Positions 23,787 to 34,182 of a stretch of 64,000 nucleotides of DNA are shown piece by piece. The DNA is taken from positions 36,463,728 through 36,527,727 of the forward strand of contig NC_063062.1 of NCBI RefSeq assembly GCF_018812025.1, given 5' to 3'. The stretch comes from Megalobrama amblycephala (taxonomy: Eukaryota > Chordata > Actinopteri > Cypriniformes > Xenocyprididae). Position 1 is the first letter of the stretch; the number at the start of each line of letters is the position of its first letter. A program made the position numbers and the translations under genes. The notes below the pieces were generated by a model. The model saw only the letters and a list, made by a program, of their open reading frames with translations. It did no database searches and was not told where the DNA came from.

Positions 23787-24351
23787 GGTCATTCGGTTTA
23801 ACCGTCCAATGGCAATATGTAATAAATGTATATATTTTAATTCTGGCGTTATTTTATAACATCATATATCAACATAGTGCAAAATGGTATTAAAATTATG
23901 TGTTGAAGTCATTGCTTTGTTATGAGAAAGAATGTCCGGAAAAATGAATTTCATTGATGTCATTTGGAGTAACCAATATTAAGGGACCATTTTGGATCAA
24001 GTCATGCGGTCAGTATCATGTGACAGGATGTGACATCATTCAGACACCTGCAAAGGACCACATGGTCGTGAAGCAAAGTAACTAACTCTCTTTTAACTAT
24101 TTGAAAAATTCATTTTTTCACTTGCTTATATGCGTGTCCCGAAACATCAGGTCATTCGGTGCAACCGCTATAAAACATGGAAAATGCAGTAATATTTTAA
24201 AAACTTGTACTAAATATAAAATGTTTGATTGTCCTTTTGCTAACTAGCTAGCTATCTAGATAGCAGCCTGTTATCACTGTTTGAAAATATTGTCATTCGG
24301 TATAACCAAATGTGTCATTCAGTAAAACCGAAATTTTGGTCAAACCGAATT
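23787..24351. repeat. Cluster of GTCATTCGGTNNAACC motifs
   Basis: The word GTCATTCGGT, two variable bases, then AACC occurs at 23788, 24151 and 24292, with near matches at 23959 (GTCATTTGGAGTAACC) and 24314 (GTCATTCAGTAAAACC). GGTCAAACCGAAT follows at 24338. The core CGGTNNAACCG is palindromic. Spacings are irregular (about 171, 192, 141 and 22 bp). It could be a diverged tandem repeat, the inside of an unrecognised element, or a binding-site cluster. Confidence 0.6.
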
Positions 24352-24579
24352 ACGTTTTTTTGTGACAAATTTTGTGCATCTTGTAAAAAATGACAAAAGC
24401 AGTGTTAATTGATTATAAAAACCACATAATCTCATTGTTAACACTTAATAAAACTTTAAAATTAATTATATCTCCATTATGTTTTTTTTTTTTTTTACAC
24501 TTTAAATAACCTTATCCGTCAATGGCCAGTTTGCAGATAATATTAATGAAAAAGGCCACTTAAGTGCACTTAAAGAGAG

Positions 24580-25180
24580 TACACTTTCATAACACACTTA
24601 AGTAGACTTTAAAAAGTACACTTTGCAATTGTCAAATTCAAAGTTTAACTTTAAAGTACTTTAAATCATGTTATTTTACATTATATGAAGCATGACAAAC
24701 ACTTGATGTTTTGACTAATATACTAAAGCATATGTAAAACACTTCTTTATAATTTTAATTTATTCGTTATTACATTTCAAGTTAATATATTTTAAATGCA
24801 CTGAACTGCGACCTGCAATTTGTGATAACAAATATATTTAATTAAATACATGGCATACTAGTTTCAATAGAAATGAAGAAATGAAATTAAAGTATACTTA
24901 GGTTTCCCATCAATGTTAGTCAGTACATTCTTTGGTACACTTAAAGCATATTTCAAAGAAAAAAAAAAAAAAAAGAAAAAAAAAAGCGATTATGAAATTG
25001 GATATAAAGATGTACTAAAGTCCCAGTTAAGTGCATTTATTATTTCATGTTATTTACAGTAAGTAACATGCAATTAAGTGTCTGAAAACTGCATTCAATT
25101 CACACAAGTATACTTTTAAAATATATTATTTTCACAATAAGTATGCTTTAAAAAATATAAAATAAGTGCACTTTTTCACA
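24580..25180. mobile_element. Degenerate repeat of the AAGTGCACTT/AAGTATACTT type
   Basis: Many copies of GTGCACTTAA, AGTACACTTT, AAAGTACTTTAA and TTAAGTGCA. A related piece lies at 41735-41905 (GTGCACTTTAACATACTTC...CAGACACTTAACTGCATT). Looks like an old fold-back MITE family. A long A-rich run occurs at 24958-24985. Confidence 0.5.
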
Positions 25181-25191
25181 AAGAAACATCA

Positions 25192-25194
<3 letters not shown>

Positions 25195-25236
<42 letters not shown>
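25195..25236. repeat. (TA)n microsatellite
   Basis: Pure TA run of about 42 bp. Confidence 0.95.
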
Positions 25237-25239
<3 letters not shown>

Positions 25240-25914
25240 GAACAGATATTGTGTTTTAAATGAACATTCTCTTTAATATCTTGATTGTATTTTCTCTTTT
25301 ATATGCAAAGGCTGCTATTATTGTTGATATTTTTAATGTGAATTTCAATTGAATATCTTCATCAAAACCTTGTCACTTTGTCAAATTCTCTTCTACGCTA
25401 GAAGTGCAAATCTAACTGGCTTAGCATTTGACCAAAGATAATTTCTCCTCTCACTTTCTCTTTTTTCTTTCCCTCTCTTTTATCCCCAGCCAGAAACTGA
25501 AAAACAGAAGCATGCAGGTATTTAAAACCTTTTGATCTTTGTATTTAGTCGCACCAGACTGGCGGCAGGGTTTGGATATCATTCCTCAACACAGCTTCTG
25601 TTTTATTTTGATGCAGTTGTACTGATTTACAGGATTTAATACTATAAATGCCCTCAGGAGAAGACAAAGACTCCGATGTTCATTGTCACAGCTATCATTT
25701 TATATCAAGCATACTTTGCCAAGGAAACTGAGCAGTTTCACTGAAAACTATTGTCTGTCATGCTGTGTTTAGGCTGAATGTTTCTCTAGCGCTTTATACA
25801 ACAGATTTTTACTCAACAGAGAAAATGCAAGACTATTTCGCTCATCATTACTTTGGCTGCAAACCATTAAATCAGCATCTCTCAAACATCATTCTACAAT
25901 CATGCAGACGTCCT
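25237..25914. other. Non-coding sequence
   Basis: No feature recognised; includes a pyrimidine-rich tract near 25445-25490. Confidence 0.5.
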
Positions 25915-26025
25915 GGGGTGCGTTTCCCGAAAGCATCGTTGTTGAACCATGGTGGTAAGTCCCATTGAACTCTATTGGTAATGATGGAACTTGCGACCAT
26001 AGTTCGCTTTGGGAAATGCATCCCT
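25915..26025. mobile_element. Short MITE with GGGTGCGTTTCCCGAAAGC ends
   Basis: The left end GGGGTGCGTTTCCCGAAAGC and right end GCTTTGGGAAATGCATCCC are inverted relatives. The inside holds AACCATGGTGGTAAGTCCC and CTTGCGACCATAGTTCGC. Pieces of the same family appear at 18047 and 18320 inside the tandem duplication. Confidence 0.7.
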
Positions 26026-26489
26026 GGTCCATCAAGTTGGGTGGAAATGAAATGGATCAGGCTACTACAGGCTATATCAACTTAAGTATAGAACTTATAA
26101 ATGGCTTTTGTTACCTCTATCCCAAGAGAAAACAGTTAAGATATGACAAAGTGGAGCTGCTGTTACATGTGTGCATTCCTTTTGTTATTGATCAAAGGTG
26201 AATTATTCAGCTTATACCACTGTTAGTAAAGGCATGCTATCAGTTAATGCGTTCCCTGGGCATTGAATCATTGATCTCGGTGTTTCAGCGCTGTGCTCTA
26301 CTATTTGAGCTATTGCATATTGTTTTGCTGAGTGAGGCTGTACAGCTCTTTGAAGTTCTGGTCATTTGGCTGAGTGATTTCAAACTGTAATGTAGTAAAA
26401 CAATGCAGTTTTAGAATGACCTCTCATTATTCATAACAGCAGAAGAGACTGCAGGAGAGAAAGAGACGGAATACACCCTTCAAAATAAA
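26026..26489. other. Non-coding sequence
   Basis: No feature recognised. The ORF at 25965-26201 runs across the MITE boundary and is unlikely to be real. Confidence 0.5.
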
Positions 26490-26640
26490 GGATACAAAAG
26501 GGTTATGTAAGATTCCCAAAGAACCTTTCAGCGAATACACTCTTAAAACAAAAGGTTCTTTATTGGTGTCTGGTTCTGTGAAGAACCTTTAACATCCATG
26601 GAATGTTTTCATTCCATCAAAGGTTCTTTATAGCAGGACC
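26490..26640. mobile_element. MITE of the AAAGGTTCTTTATTGG type
   Basis: Alternating AAAGGTTCTTTA and AAGAACCTTTAACATCCATG phrases in an about 150-bp unit. I recall this very common small fish repeat. Non-coding. Confidence 0.75.
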
Positions 26641-27049
26641 GTAACAACCATAGACATTGATAATTAGAAATAATTAATAATTATAATTAGAAATAGCCAA
26701 AATCTGATATTCTTGATATTCCTGCACTCCACTGTGCTGTTTGTTGTTAGAATGGCAGAAAGTTTTAAACGTTATATTTTCCGGTCCAACAGCGCTCATC
26801 ACTGACAGAATGAGCAAACTGGCCAATCAGATCAAAGAAGGCGGGGCTTTCTGTTCACAGAAGATGAGTGCGAATTCCAGTGTGACACTTTAGTTTTAGC
26901 AGTGAAAGAGTGTGTGGTAAGTAAGTAGCTAAATGTTTAATATTTGATATTAGTAATATTTGATAATTAGTAAAATTTAATATTAGTTGTTTAGCAACTG
27001 ATAGTAATCCCCAGTGATGCAAACTACTCAACTTTTTTTAATGAAATTT
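26641..27049. other. Probable old dispersed repeat
   Basis: Contains GGCCAATCAGATCAAAGAAG and GGCGGGGCTTTCTG, the kind of phrase found inside the TTAA MITEs of this window, but no termini are visible. AT-rich TTTAATATT repeats follow. Confidence 0.35.
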
Positions 27050-27265
27050 CTTATGCTATCTCAGGACCAATTCGTACGTGTTTTACAAGTTGGTTAATTC
27101 ATACGAAGTCACTTGAAAGAATTCTAAACCCCAGTGACGGGTAGGTTTAGGGGTGGGGTTAGGAGTAGGTAATTCATACGAATTTGGCAACTTGTAAAAT
27201 ATGTACGATTTAGCAAAAAATGTACTAATTCGTACGAGTGAGACTTGCTATGAGATCGGGTTGGA
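27050..27265. mobile_element. MITE with CCAACC..ATCTCATAGCA-type ends
   Basis: The right end, read on the minus strand, is CCAACCCGATCTCATAGCAA. The left side has a decayed GCTATCTCAGGACC. The inside has inverted ATTCGTACG phrases and the GGGTAGGTTTAGGGGTGGGG box common in fish MITEs. It is probably related to the larger element at 57132. Confidence 0.55.
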
Positions 27266-27563
27266 AATTTCAGTTTTGAATTGAAAGTATGCTATTATTT
27301 ATAGGATTAATGTAATTCATAACTGAATGTGATGAGACAAGAAACATTTTGAGTTTTTTACATATTTGACATAAGAATAAGAGTGAATTTATGTGTATTT
27401 AAAAAAAAAAAAAAAAAAATTGCAAACAATTTAAATTGATTACTTCATAACTACATTAGACCTGGGACTTTTACTCTTCTTATTTCTTTTTTCTTTTTCC
27501 CCCCTTAAATCCCTTTTAATCATTTAATTCCTTTAAAAAACAAACAATAACAGCCTCCCCGGC

Positions 27564-27602
<39 letters not shown>

Positions 27603-28554
27603 TTTATTTATTTATTTGTTTATTTATTTATTGTTTAAGTGTGCACACATGTATCATTGATTGTCTTGCTGAAGGAGAATGGGGTATTGACAGTAAGCCT
27701 CCAAATGCCAGTTTCTTCCAATGGATAAGATCCAAAATCCCAATTTGAGAGATGCAGTCAAACTTTTGTGTCGCTGTTGATCGGCAGAGTTCTTTGATTT
27801 CTGCATGTTTCACACTTTCAGTAGAGCTTTAGTACTAAACATCAGCATGGCAGTCACACTCTAGAAACACCTTGACCGATCAGCTGTACAATATTAACTA
27901 AACAACTTAAAACAATGTACAGTATAAGTTACTCGTGTTGTATTGTTTGGCTTAATGCTCTCCTTCACGCTCACTCTTGCTTTCATCCGTGCTCTAACTG
28001 CCTGTCCATCCAGTGCAGCGATGTTTGATGTTTCCATTCTCATTGATGTTCATATTCTCTTTTTTTTTTCAAAAGAGCCCATATTTCTCATACCGAAAGT
28101 TAAAGCAGCAACCTTCCTTTGAAAAGTTTTTGCTTGCTATGCTTCTTTTGTCTCATATGCCTTGGGATCACAAGGTCCACTGAATTTAAATGCAAATTGC
28201 CAAAATAAATTATTGATTCCTTCAAAGCTGCGGCAATAAGAAAACATGTGGGAACAACGATCCCTCCGGACTCGCAAACACTATATCTACTTTTGTAGAC
28301 TTATGTAGATTTTTAAGGGAATCGAACAACAAACAAACAAACAAACACACTGTTGAGTTTCAAGAGAAAGCTAATATACACACAATAACTCGGCCTGCGA
28401 GTCTACATAATTCATTATATAAGCTAATACTACAAAGGCATGATAAAATATTCATAAACATACAGTGATGGGACCTCAGTTTGACATCCAAGAAGGAAAT
28501 TGATCATTGAACAATGAAAATACAGTGCCTTACTTTGGAAAACACATGCAAACG
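27266..28554. other. Non-coding sequence with simple repeats
   Basis: Holds an A run at 27401-27419, (TA)n at 27565-27599 and TTTA/TTTG repeats to 27635. The rest is single-copy-looking. No gene supported. Confidence 0.5.
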
Positions 28555-28660
28555 TTATCCAGAGTCCTCTGACGGGTCACAGGCCTCCACTGTGTCCTCC
28601 TCATTACTATTTTCACCATCACCAGGGGACGGCAGGGGTACAGCAGGTAGAAGGGATGTC
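28555..28660 (-). CDS. Candidate terminal coding exon, unknown gene
   Basis: Read on the minus strand, an acceptor-like TCTTTAACTAG is followed at 28660 by an open frame of 34 residues ending in TAA at 28557-28555. The peptide (TSLLPAVPLPSPGDG, then ENSNEEDTVEACDPSEDSG) is hydrophilic and acidic, with Ser/Pro and Glu/Asp runs typical of a cytoplasmic or nuclear protein C-terminus. Codon choice is natural rather than repeat-derived. Against it: the exon is short, the polypyrimidine tract is weak, no upstream exon or close downstream AATAAA was found, and the identity is not recognised. It may instead be chance or a conserved non-coding block. Confidence 0.25.
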
Positions 28661-29071
28661 CTAGTTAAAGACACGGTTCTTTACATTCACACCTTGAGAA
28701 CAAACGGGGAGGACACATGAACACTGTCTGATGAGAGGAAGACTGCCTTCAATTAATATGATTAATTGAGCTGTCAGAGGAAAACATTCAATGCTATAAT
28801 GAAACAAAATGTACACATGGAGGCATATGTACGGCGGCAAAATGAAATGACAGTCTTACCTTTGTGTGTGTGTGTGTGTTTTCTATAATGATAGGTTAAA
28901 TAGAGTTTTAATGAAATCATTTTGTGATGTCAATTACAGAAAGCCCAAAGCGGACTTCCAGTTTTCAAATGATAAAGGCCTGCAGGTGTAACTAGATGAG
29001 CAACAGGGTGATTACGAAAACAAAAGACATTTCAAATGTGATATTAGTATCATTAACCAACTAGTTAGCTA
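28661..29071. other. Non-coding sequence
   Basis: Single-copy-looking. Includes TTCAATTAATATGATTAATTG (homeodomain-type cores) near 28749 and a short TG run at 28863-28880. Confidence 0.45.
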
Positions 29072-29660
29072 TTAACCCTTTAAGACCGGATGGAGCGCCG
29101 GCGCTCCCATTTGCGTGTCTCTCTTTAAGAGCCAATAAAAACTGAACCCATATAGGTAGCACAAAAATTCTTTTTGCATACAAAACCAGAGACTTTACAC
29201 GTTCAGATCAAGCCTCCAACATGCTTCTGTTGTGTTGTTTTCACCCTCTAATGAGTCTGAGTAATATGTGTTTGCAACAGCACAGAGACTAACTGAATAC
29301 AAATATGTAGATTTCATGTGCTCATAACTTCATGAATTATGCACAGATTATAGAAAATGGCACATCATTATTTAAACATAATATATTGCGTTGATCACAA
29401 GAAATTACTCACAGAATGATGTAACATACTGGGCTAAAAACATGTCTCTCATCTTTCCGGGATGCAGTGTGTATCCAATGTTCCCGGACCCCACCATGTT
29501 CGTTTTCCAACATGGAATAACACAAAATAGATATCATTTTAAAGCTTAGAAACTCAGCTTTTTAGTGCACCTAACCAATGCACTCCTAACGAGTGCTGAG
29601 AAGTGCCTCTAAACCGGAGTTTACCGCCCGTGGGCGCCATCTAACTGCGAAAAACTTAAT
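29072..29660. mobile_element. TTAA-target element with AACCCTTTAAGACCGG end
   Basis: Starts at a TTAA followed by CCCTTTAAGACCGGATGG and the palindrome GGAGCGCCGGCGCTCCC. The interior has the mirrored themes CTAAACCGGAGTTTACCGCC and CGTGGGCGCCATC near 29610-29642. The family is familiar from fish genomes, but the right terminus is unclear, so the end coordinate is approximate. Confidence 0.6.
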
Positions 29661-29928
29661 AGCACTTTATTATTAACTATACTTTATGCTATCACCACAA
29701 AATTTTAACCAGATGCAGCTCACGTGTAGGAGAGCATCACCAAAAAATACATTTTATCAGATCTTATTGCCTTCCTGAGTTATTCCATGTCAAATAATTT
29801 TTTTTTTAAATTATATTAAAAAAAATATCTATATATTTTTTTGTCTTTTATCAGCAGTTTCTCAGCAAGAAAATCTCCAAATGTAATGCAATTTGAATGT
29901 AAAAAGTGTTCTATCAAATGATACCTAC

Positions 29929-29932
<4 letters not shown>
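29661..29932. other. AT-rich sequence
   Basis: Nothing recognised; possibly the tail of the preceding element. Confidence 0.4.

Positions 29933-30004
<72 letters not shown>
29933..30004. repeat. (TA)n microsatellite
   Basis: About 70 bp of pure TA. Short ORFs of YI repeats across it are artefacts. Confidence 0.95.
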
Positions 30005-30007
<3 letters not shown>

Positions 30008-30139
30008 CAAGATATATTTTCTGAAAACAAAACAAATCTTAATATCTCATATAATCTTAGTTTGTTTTTTTTGTTTGTTTTTTTAACTGGAAAATTAGAC
30101 AAAAATAGTGGGTTTATTATTATTAATTATAATAATAAT

Positions 30140-30262
30140 TTACTGCCAGAGAGAGGGCAGGAAAGTATGCAAAGACGAAGGAATGGGAGCGAAGAATGTC
30201 GTGAGCTGGATCCAAACTCACATCGATCACATGAGCACCATGACCGCTAAGCCACATCTCTG
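30140..30262 (-). mobile_element. tRNA-derived SINE
   Basis: On the minus strand the head carries an A-box-like TGGCTTAGCGGTCATGG (about 30254 downwards) and, 35 nt on, a B-box-like GTGAGTTTGGATCCAGC. This is the internal RNA polymerase III promoter arrangement of a tRNA. It is followed by TTTGCATACTTTCCTGCCCT and CTCTCTCTGG, the body of a cyprinid tRNA-SINE type, and an AT-rich ATTATT tail. Both boxes are mutated, so it is probably inactive. Confidence 0.7.
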
Positions 30263-30639
30263 ACCATTATTTACTTCCAGCTGAAACAAACTGCCCTTGC
30301 ACTCTCCTTCTGAGCCAGTTTCAATGCTTTTTGTCCTCAAAACACATCAAAGACCGCAGTTTCAGGAAGTCTCAAATGTCTGTTTTCAAGGTCAATAGAT
30401 GATACTCTGCAATGATCAGTCGAACGCCAGAAACGCGATTTAGCCTGTTACCTTGAGTATTGATCCATGAGCTTCATGGGTTCCTCTCGCTTCCAGTAAG
30501 TTCAATCACAGCACCCGAGTTTCCACAACTCTGTGCTTGAAATCCCAAATACACACTTCTCAATTTATTTGACTACAAATCTGAGAATGAAGAGATTCAA
30601 CATCCTGATTGAGCACATCTCGACATCCACGTTCTCTCA
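30263..30639. other. Non-coding sequence
   Basis: Nothing recognised. Confidence 0.5.
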
Positions 30640-31100
30640 TTAAAGTTAAACCGCCAAAATAGCTCAGAGGAGTGTGTTCGCCCAAGGCGCGTGTGTTAGG
30701 AAATGCATGCGAGCTCAGAATAACACATGCGCTTTTTCTCCATTCAATGCAATCTCAGCCTCCGACAGAACAGAAGCGACACGGAAAATGCATTAATGGA
30801 GAATCGCACCCGAGGGTCCGTGATCGCCTCGCGTCGAGCCAACCGAGCTCTGTTCGACAGGGTCTTGCACTGATGCACACTTGATTTTCTTCCCAAGCCT
30901 CTCTGTGTGTCTCCCTCCAGTCAAGCGCTCCACGGATCGCTCTAGGTGGCACATGCCACATCGGTATGTGCGTCGGTTCGCGTGAGCGCCGGGCAGAAAA
31001 TCTATCTGAAGTAATGACCCTCCATGTTATCTGTAGAGGCAGAGCTCCCTCTGATTGGTATAAAGGAGCAGTTTCGATTGGCTGAAGCTGAAGCTGAATG
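30640..31100. promoter_or_regulatory. CpG-richer segment with TATA and CCAAT-type words
   Basis: CG dinucleotides are clearly commoner than in the flanks (CAAGGCGCGTGTG, GATCGCCTCGCGTCGAGCC, GTTCGCGTGAGCGCCGGGC). At 31054-31066 there is ATTGG followed by TATAAAGG, and TCGATTGGCTGAAG lies just downstream. This could be a promoter or a decayed MITE. The overlapping 147-aa minus ORF (31198-30755) is the longest non-repetitive frame in the window but shows no domain and is composition-driven. Confidence 0.3.
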
Positions 31101-32584
31101 TCTAATATGAGCGTTTTACTCAAAGCCGTAGCTCTGAGATGAGCGGGAGAAAAATGAGCGTGTGATATTTCTGAAAGGAAGATGAGGAAGTGTAACAAGA
31201 TTATTTCACATTACTTCAGGCATCATCCAGCCAGAGCCGTTTGTCCAAATCTCTCCTCAATCCAGTCCAGTGCTTATTCCGGAATATTAATTCTAATCCC
31301 AAACAAGCACACTTGAGGGCTTTATAATTATGATGGCTAAATATATTCATCATACCTGGAGAAAATGTGATAAATGAGGCATAATGATACTTTGCACATT
31401 TCTAATGAGCGCTTTGACTGTTGTTTGCATGTGTTAAACTTAATTTTTTCACTCCGGGAAGATATGCATGTGTGAATTTCAGCATGAACGCGTTCTATAT
31501 TTCAATTTGTGTATCCAGTCATTCAAACGTGATGAGCATGTGTGTGTGTGTGTGTGCTGCGTACTGACACATCTGAGACGGCTCCGTGAAACAAAACAAG
31601 TAAAAAAAACTGAATCTGTCTGTCAGGCTGCAATATCATGGAGTCACTCAATAATCACAGTGAATGGCTCATTTAAGATCTGACAGAAACAAAACTCAAG
31701 CTCTCAGGCAGAGACATGAAGCAGACATGAGACGCATTTCGATGCCTTTGTTATGCGTCTTAGTTAAGTGAAATGGCCAGATTACATATTATTATTGGAG
31801 GCATAGCATTAAAGAAAACACTTGAAGCACTCTGTCATTTCTGTGTTGAACTCATATAATCTTACTGTGAAATTACAACCCAGTAAAATTGAAAACTCCA
31901 TTTTAACTTCTGCCATTCATTTTTAAGTAAAGTGGAACCAAAGACACAATTTGCAATTCACTTTTTTAGCCGCTTTAGACCGACACTACTCTCTTTCTTC
32001 TATTGAAGACCAAAGGAAAATCTCTGGAGGCTTTTTACTAGTTCTTTTCCATACAATAACAATGAACGGATACTCCAAAAAGATGCAAAACATCATAAAA
32101 GCACTCCATTGAACGTGTTCTATATTCCAAGTCTTTGTGCAAGAAACTGGATTTTAAGTCATTATTGATTAAAGACAAAAACTTAGCATCCATCATAGCT
32201 CTCCTTGAGACAAGCAAACGAATCATTCTTTGAGTCAGATATTTTCAAAGAATCGATTGATCCAGATCACAAACTGATCTGAATGATTCATTCACGCAGG
32301 CTGATCCGAGTCTCAATTAAATGAATAATGACTTTTGGTCTGTTCCTCACACAGAGATATCGGATGTCTTCACAAAACTTGGAATATAGCACACTACTTT
32401 TATTATATTAATATGGTGCTATTACAACTTTGGTTAAGAAAAAGCATAGAACAACATGAGGATTTTTTTTTTTTTTTTTTTGGGTGAAATAATCTAATTT
32501 TCAAGTTAAGTTGAAAATTGCAAGAATTATTCTCAAACGACAAATGCAACAAATATATAATAGTTAATTCAATATATAATATAA
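31101..32584. other. Non-coding sequence
   Basis: Single-copy-looking apart from a TG run at 31540-31557 and a T run at 32462-32480. No gene supported. Confidence 0.5.
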
Positions 32585-33150
32585 TAATTCAATTCTGACT
32601 TTATAACTCACAATTTTGAGTTCATATATCGCAATTCTAAGAAAAAAAGTCAGAATTGCATGATAAAAAGACAAAATTGTGAGAAAAAAATCTGAATTGC
32701 AAATATATCTCGCTATTCTCACTTTATATCTCGCAATTCTGACTTTATAACTCGCAATTCTGACTTTATATCACAATTCTGACTTTATATCACAATTCTG
32801 ACTTTATAACTTGCAATTCTGACTTTATAACTTGCAATTCTGACTTTATATAACACAATTTGACTTTATATCTCACAATTCTGACTTTATATCACGCAAT
32901 TCTGACTTTATATCGCAATTCTGACATTAATACTTGCAATTCTGACTTTATATCACGCAATTCTGACTTTATATCACAATTCTGACATTAATACTTGCAA
33001 TTCTGATTTTATATCACGCAATTCTGACTTTAAAACACGCAAGTCTGACTTTATAATAAGAAAAGTCAGAATTGTGAGATAGTCATAATTACCTTTTTTT
33101 TTTTTTTTTTTTGGTAGTGGCAGAAACAAATTTCCATAGTTTTCTATGTG
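32585..33150. mobile_element. MITE carrying a small array of the 21-bp-type repeat
   Basis: About 22 degenerate units of AATTCTGACTTTATATCTCG with variants ATAACTTGC, ATATCAC and ATTAATACTTGC. The left part contains the unit in both senses (CAATTCTAAGAAAAAAAGTC then AGAATTGC). The right edge reads GTCAGAATTGTGAGATAGTC, AATTACC, a T run, then GGTAGTGGCAGAAAC, which resembles the terminus of a fish fold-back MITE. It is the likely ancestral context for the 6-kb array at 3-9 kb. Confidence 0.75.
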
Positions 33151-33154
33151 AATA

Positions 33155-33245
33155 TATTGTAAAGTGTAATTTATTCCTGTGAATAAATTTTCAGCATCAT
33201 TACTCCAGTCTTCAGAGTCACATGATCCTTCAGAAATCATTCTAA
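33155..33245 (-). mobile_element. Fragment of GGATCATGTGAC-type dispersed repeat
   Basis: On the minus strand GATTTCTGAAGGATCATGTG is followed by ACTCTGAAGACTGGAGTAAT and AGGAATAAATT. A longer copy is at 50277-50531, and a further piece is at 62815-62905. Confidence 0.8.
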
Positions 33246-34182
33246 TGTTTAATAATTAATATGGTGCTCTTACAACATTAGTTTAGAAAAAGCAAAAAAC
33301 AACTTGAGGATGAGATTTTTTTGGGGGTGGGGTTGAAAAACTCATTCTGACAAGTCAAATGCAACAAATACGTTCCAATAACATAAGCATTGTTACAGTG
33401 TTGCGTCAGGCCTATAAACATTGACCTGCTAAAGACATTGCATCATCAGACTGATATCATCAGCTTTATGAGTTTCTGCCTTTCAAAGCTTTGCTCAACC
33501 TGCCGCACATTCACAGGGTGTCTAAGCAACACATAATCGTGGCAATGAAGACTTGAATTGTTTTTCATTGCAGTCATGGTGAAATTGATTTTCAGGGTGT
33601 GAAAAATGCTCAGCTGAGCCCTTGGCCAAAGAGACGTGTGATGGGGGTTTAGGTGTCTGCAAAGGTGTAGATCGAACGGCGAATTGCCAAGGCGTATGAA
33701 AACGGTCTCTTTCTGTAGGTGTGGATCGAATGGCAAGCTGTTGACTCTTTTGTTAATGGGCTATTGTTTCCCTTGAAAGCTCCACATGCCATAAAAACAC
33801 AATAACCATAAAGTTTTATTTCTGTTTTTATTTATCCAAGATGCTAGAATCGATTCTGAAAGCATTATATAAAGAAGGAATTATATTCATTTACAATAAA
33901 AATGAAGTAGCTTTTAAAAAAGTAATTTGGACTTGAAATCATATTTGCCAAACTCCAATGAATATTTCATCAGCAAATCTGTGCCAGCTGTGCCAGTCGC
34001 ACACAGAACAGGAACTTCATGCATATCATTTTAAAAACTGAGCACCGGTGGCCTCAGGAAACACTAAATGCAGATAAACACTGAAAATGCTTCTCTTACT
34101 GTCCAGGAACAGCAGTTCCCGTGAGAGCGCGTTCAAGCACTCTTTATATTACTTTATTTGGGTGAAACTGCAGCAGCTCTTC
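33246..34182. other. Non-coding sequence
   Basis: Nothing recognised; the 96-aa minus ORF at 33736-33446 has no domain. Confidence 0.5.

Noticed and set aside
30755..31198. 147-aa minus-strand ORF, the longest outside the repeats
   Set aside because: No recognisable domain, composition-driven by a CpG-rich segment, no splice or UTR signals; kept only as a note under the CpG-rich block.
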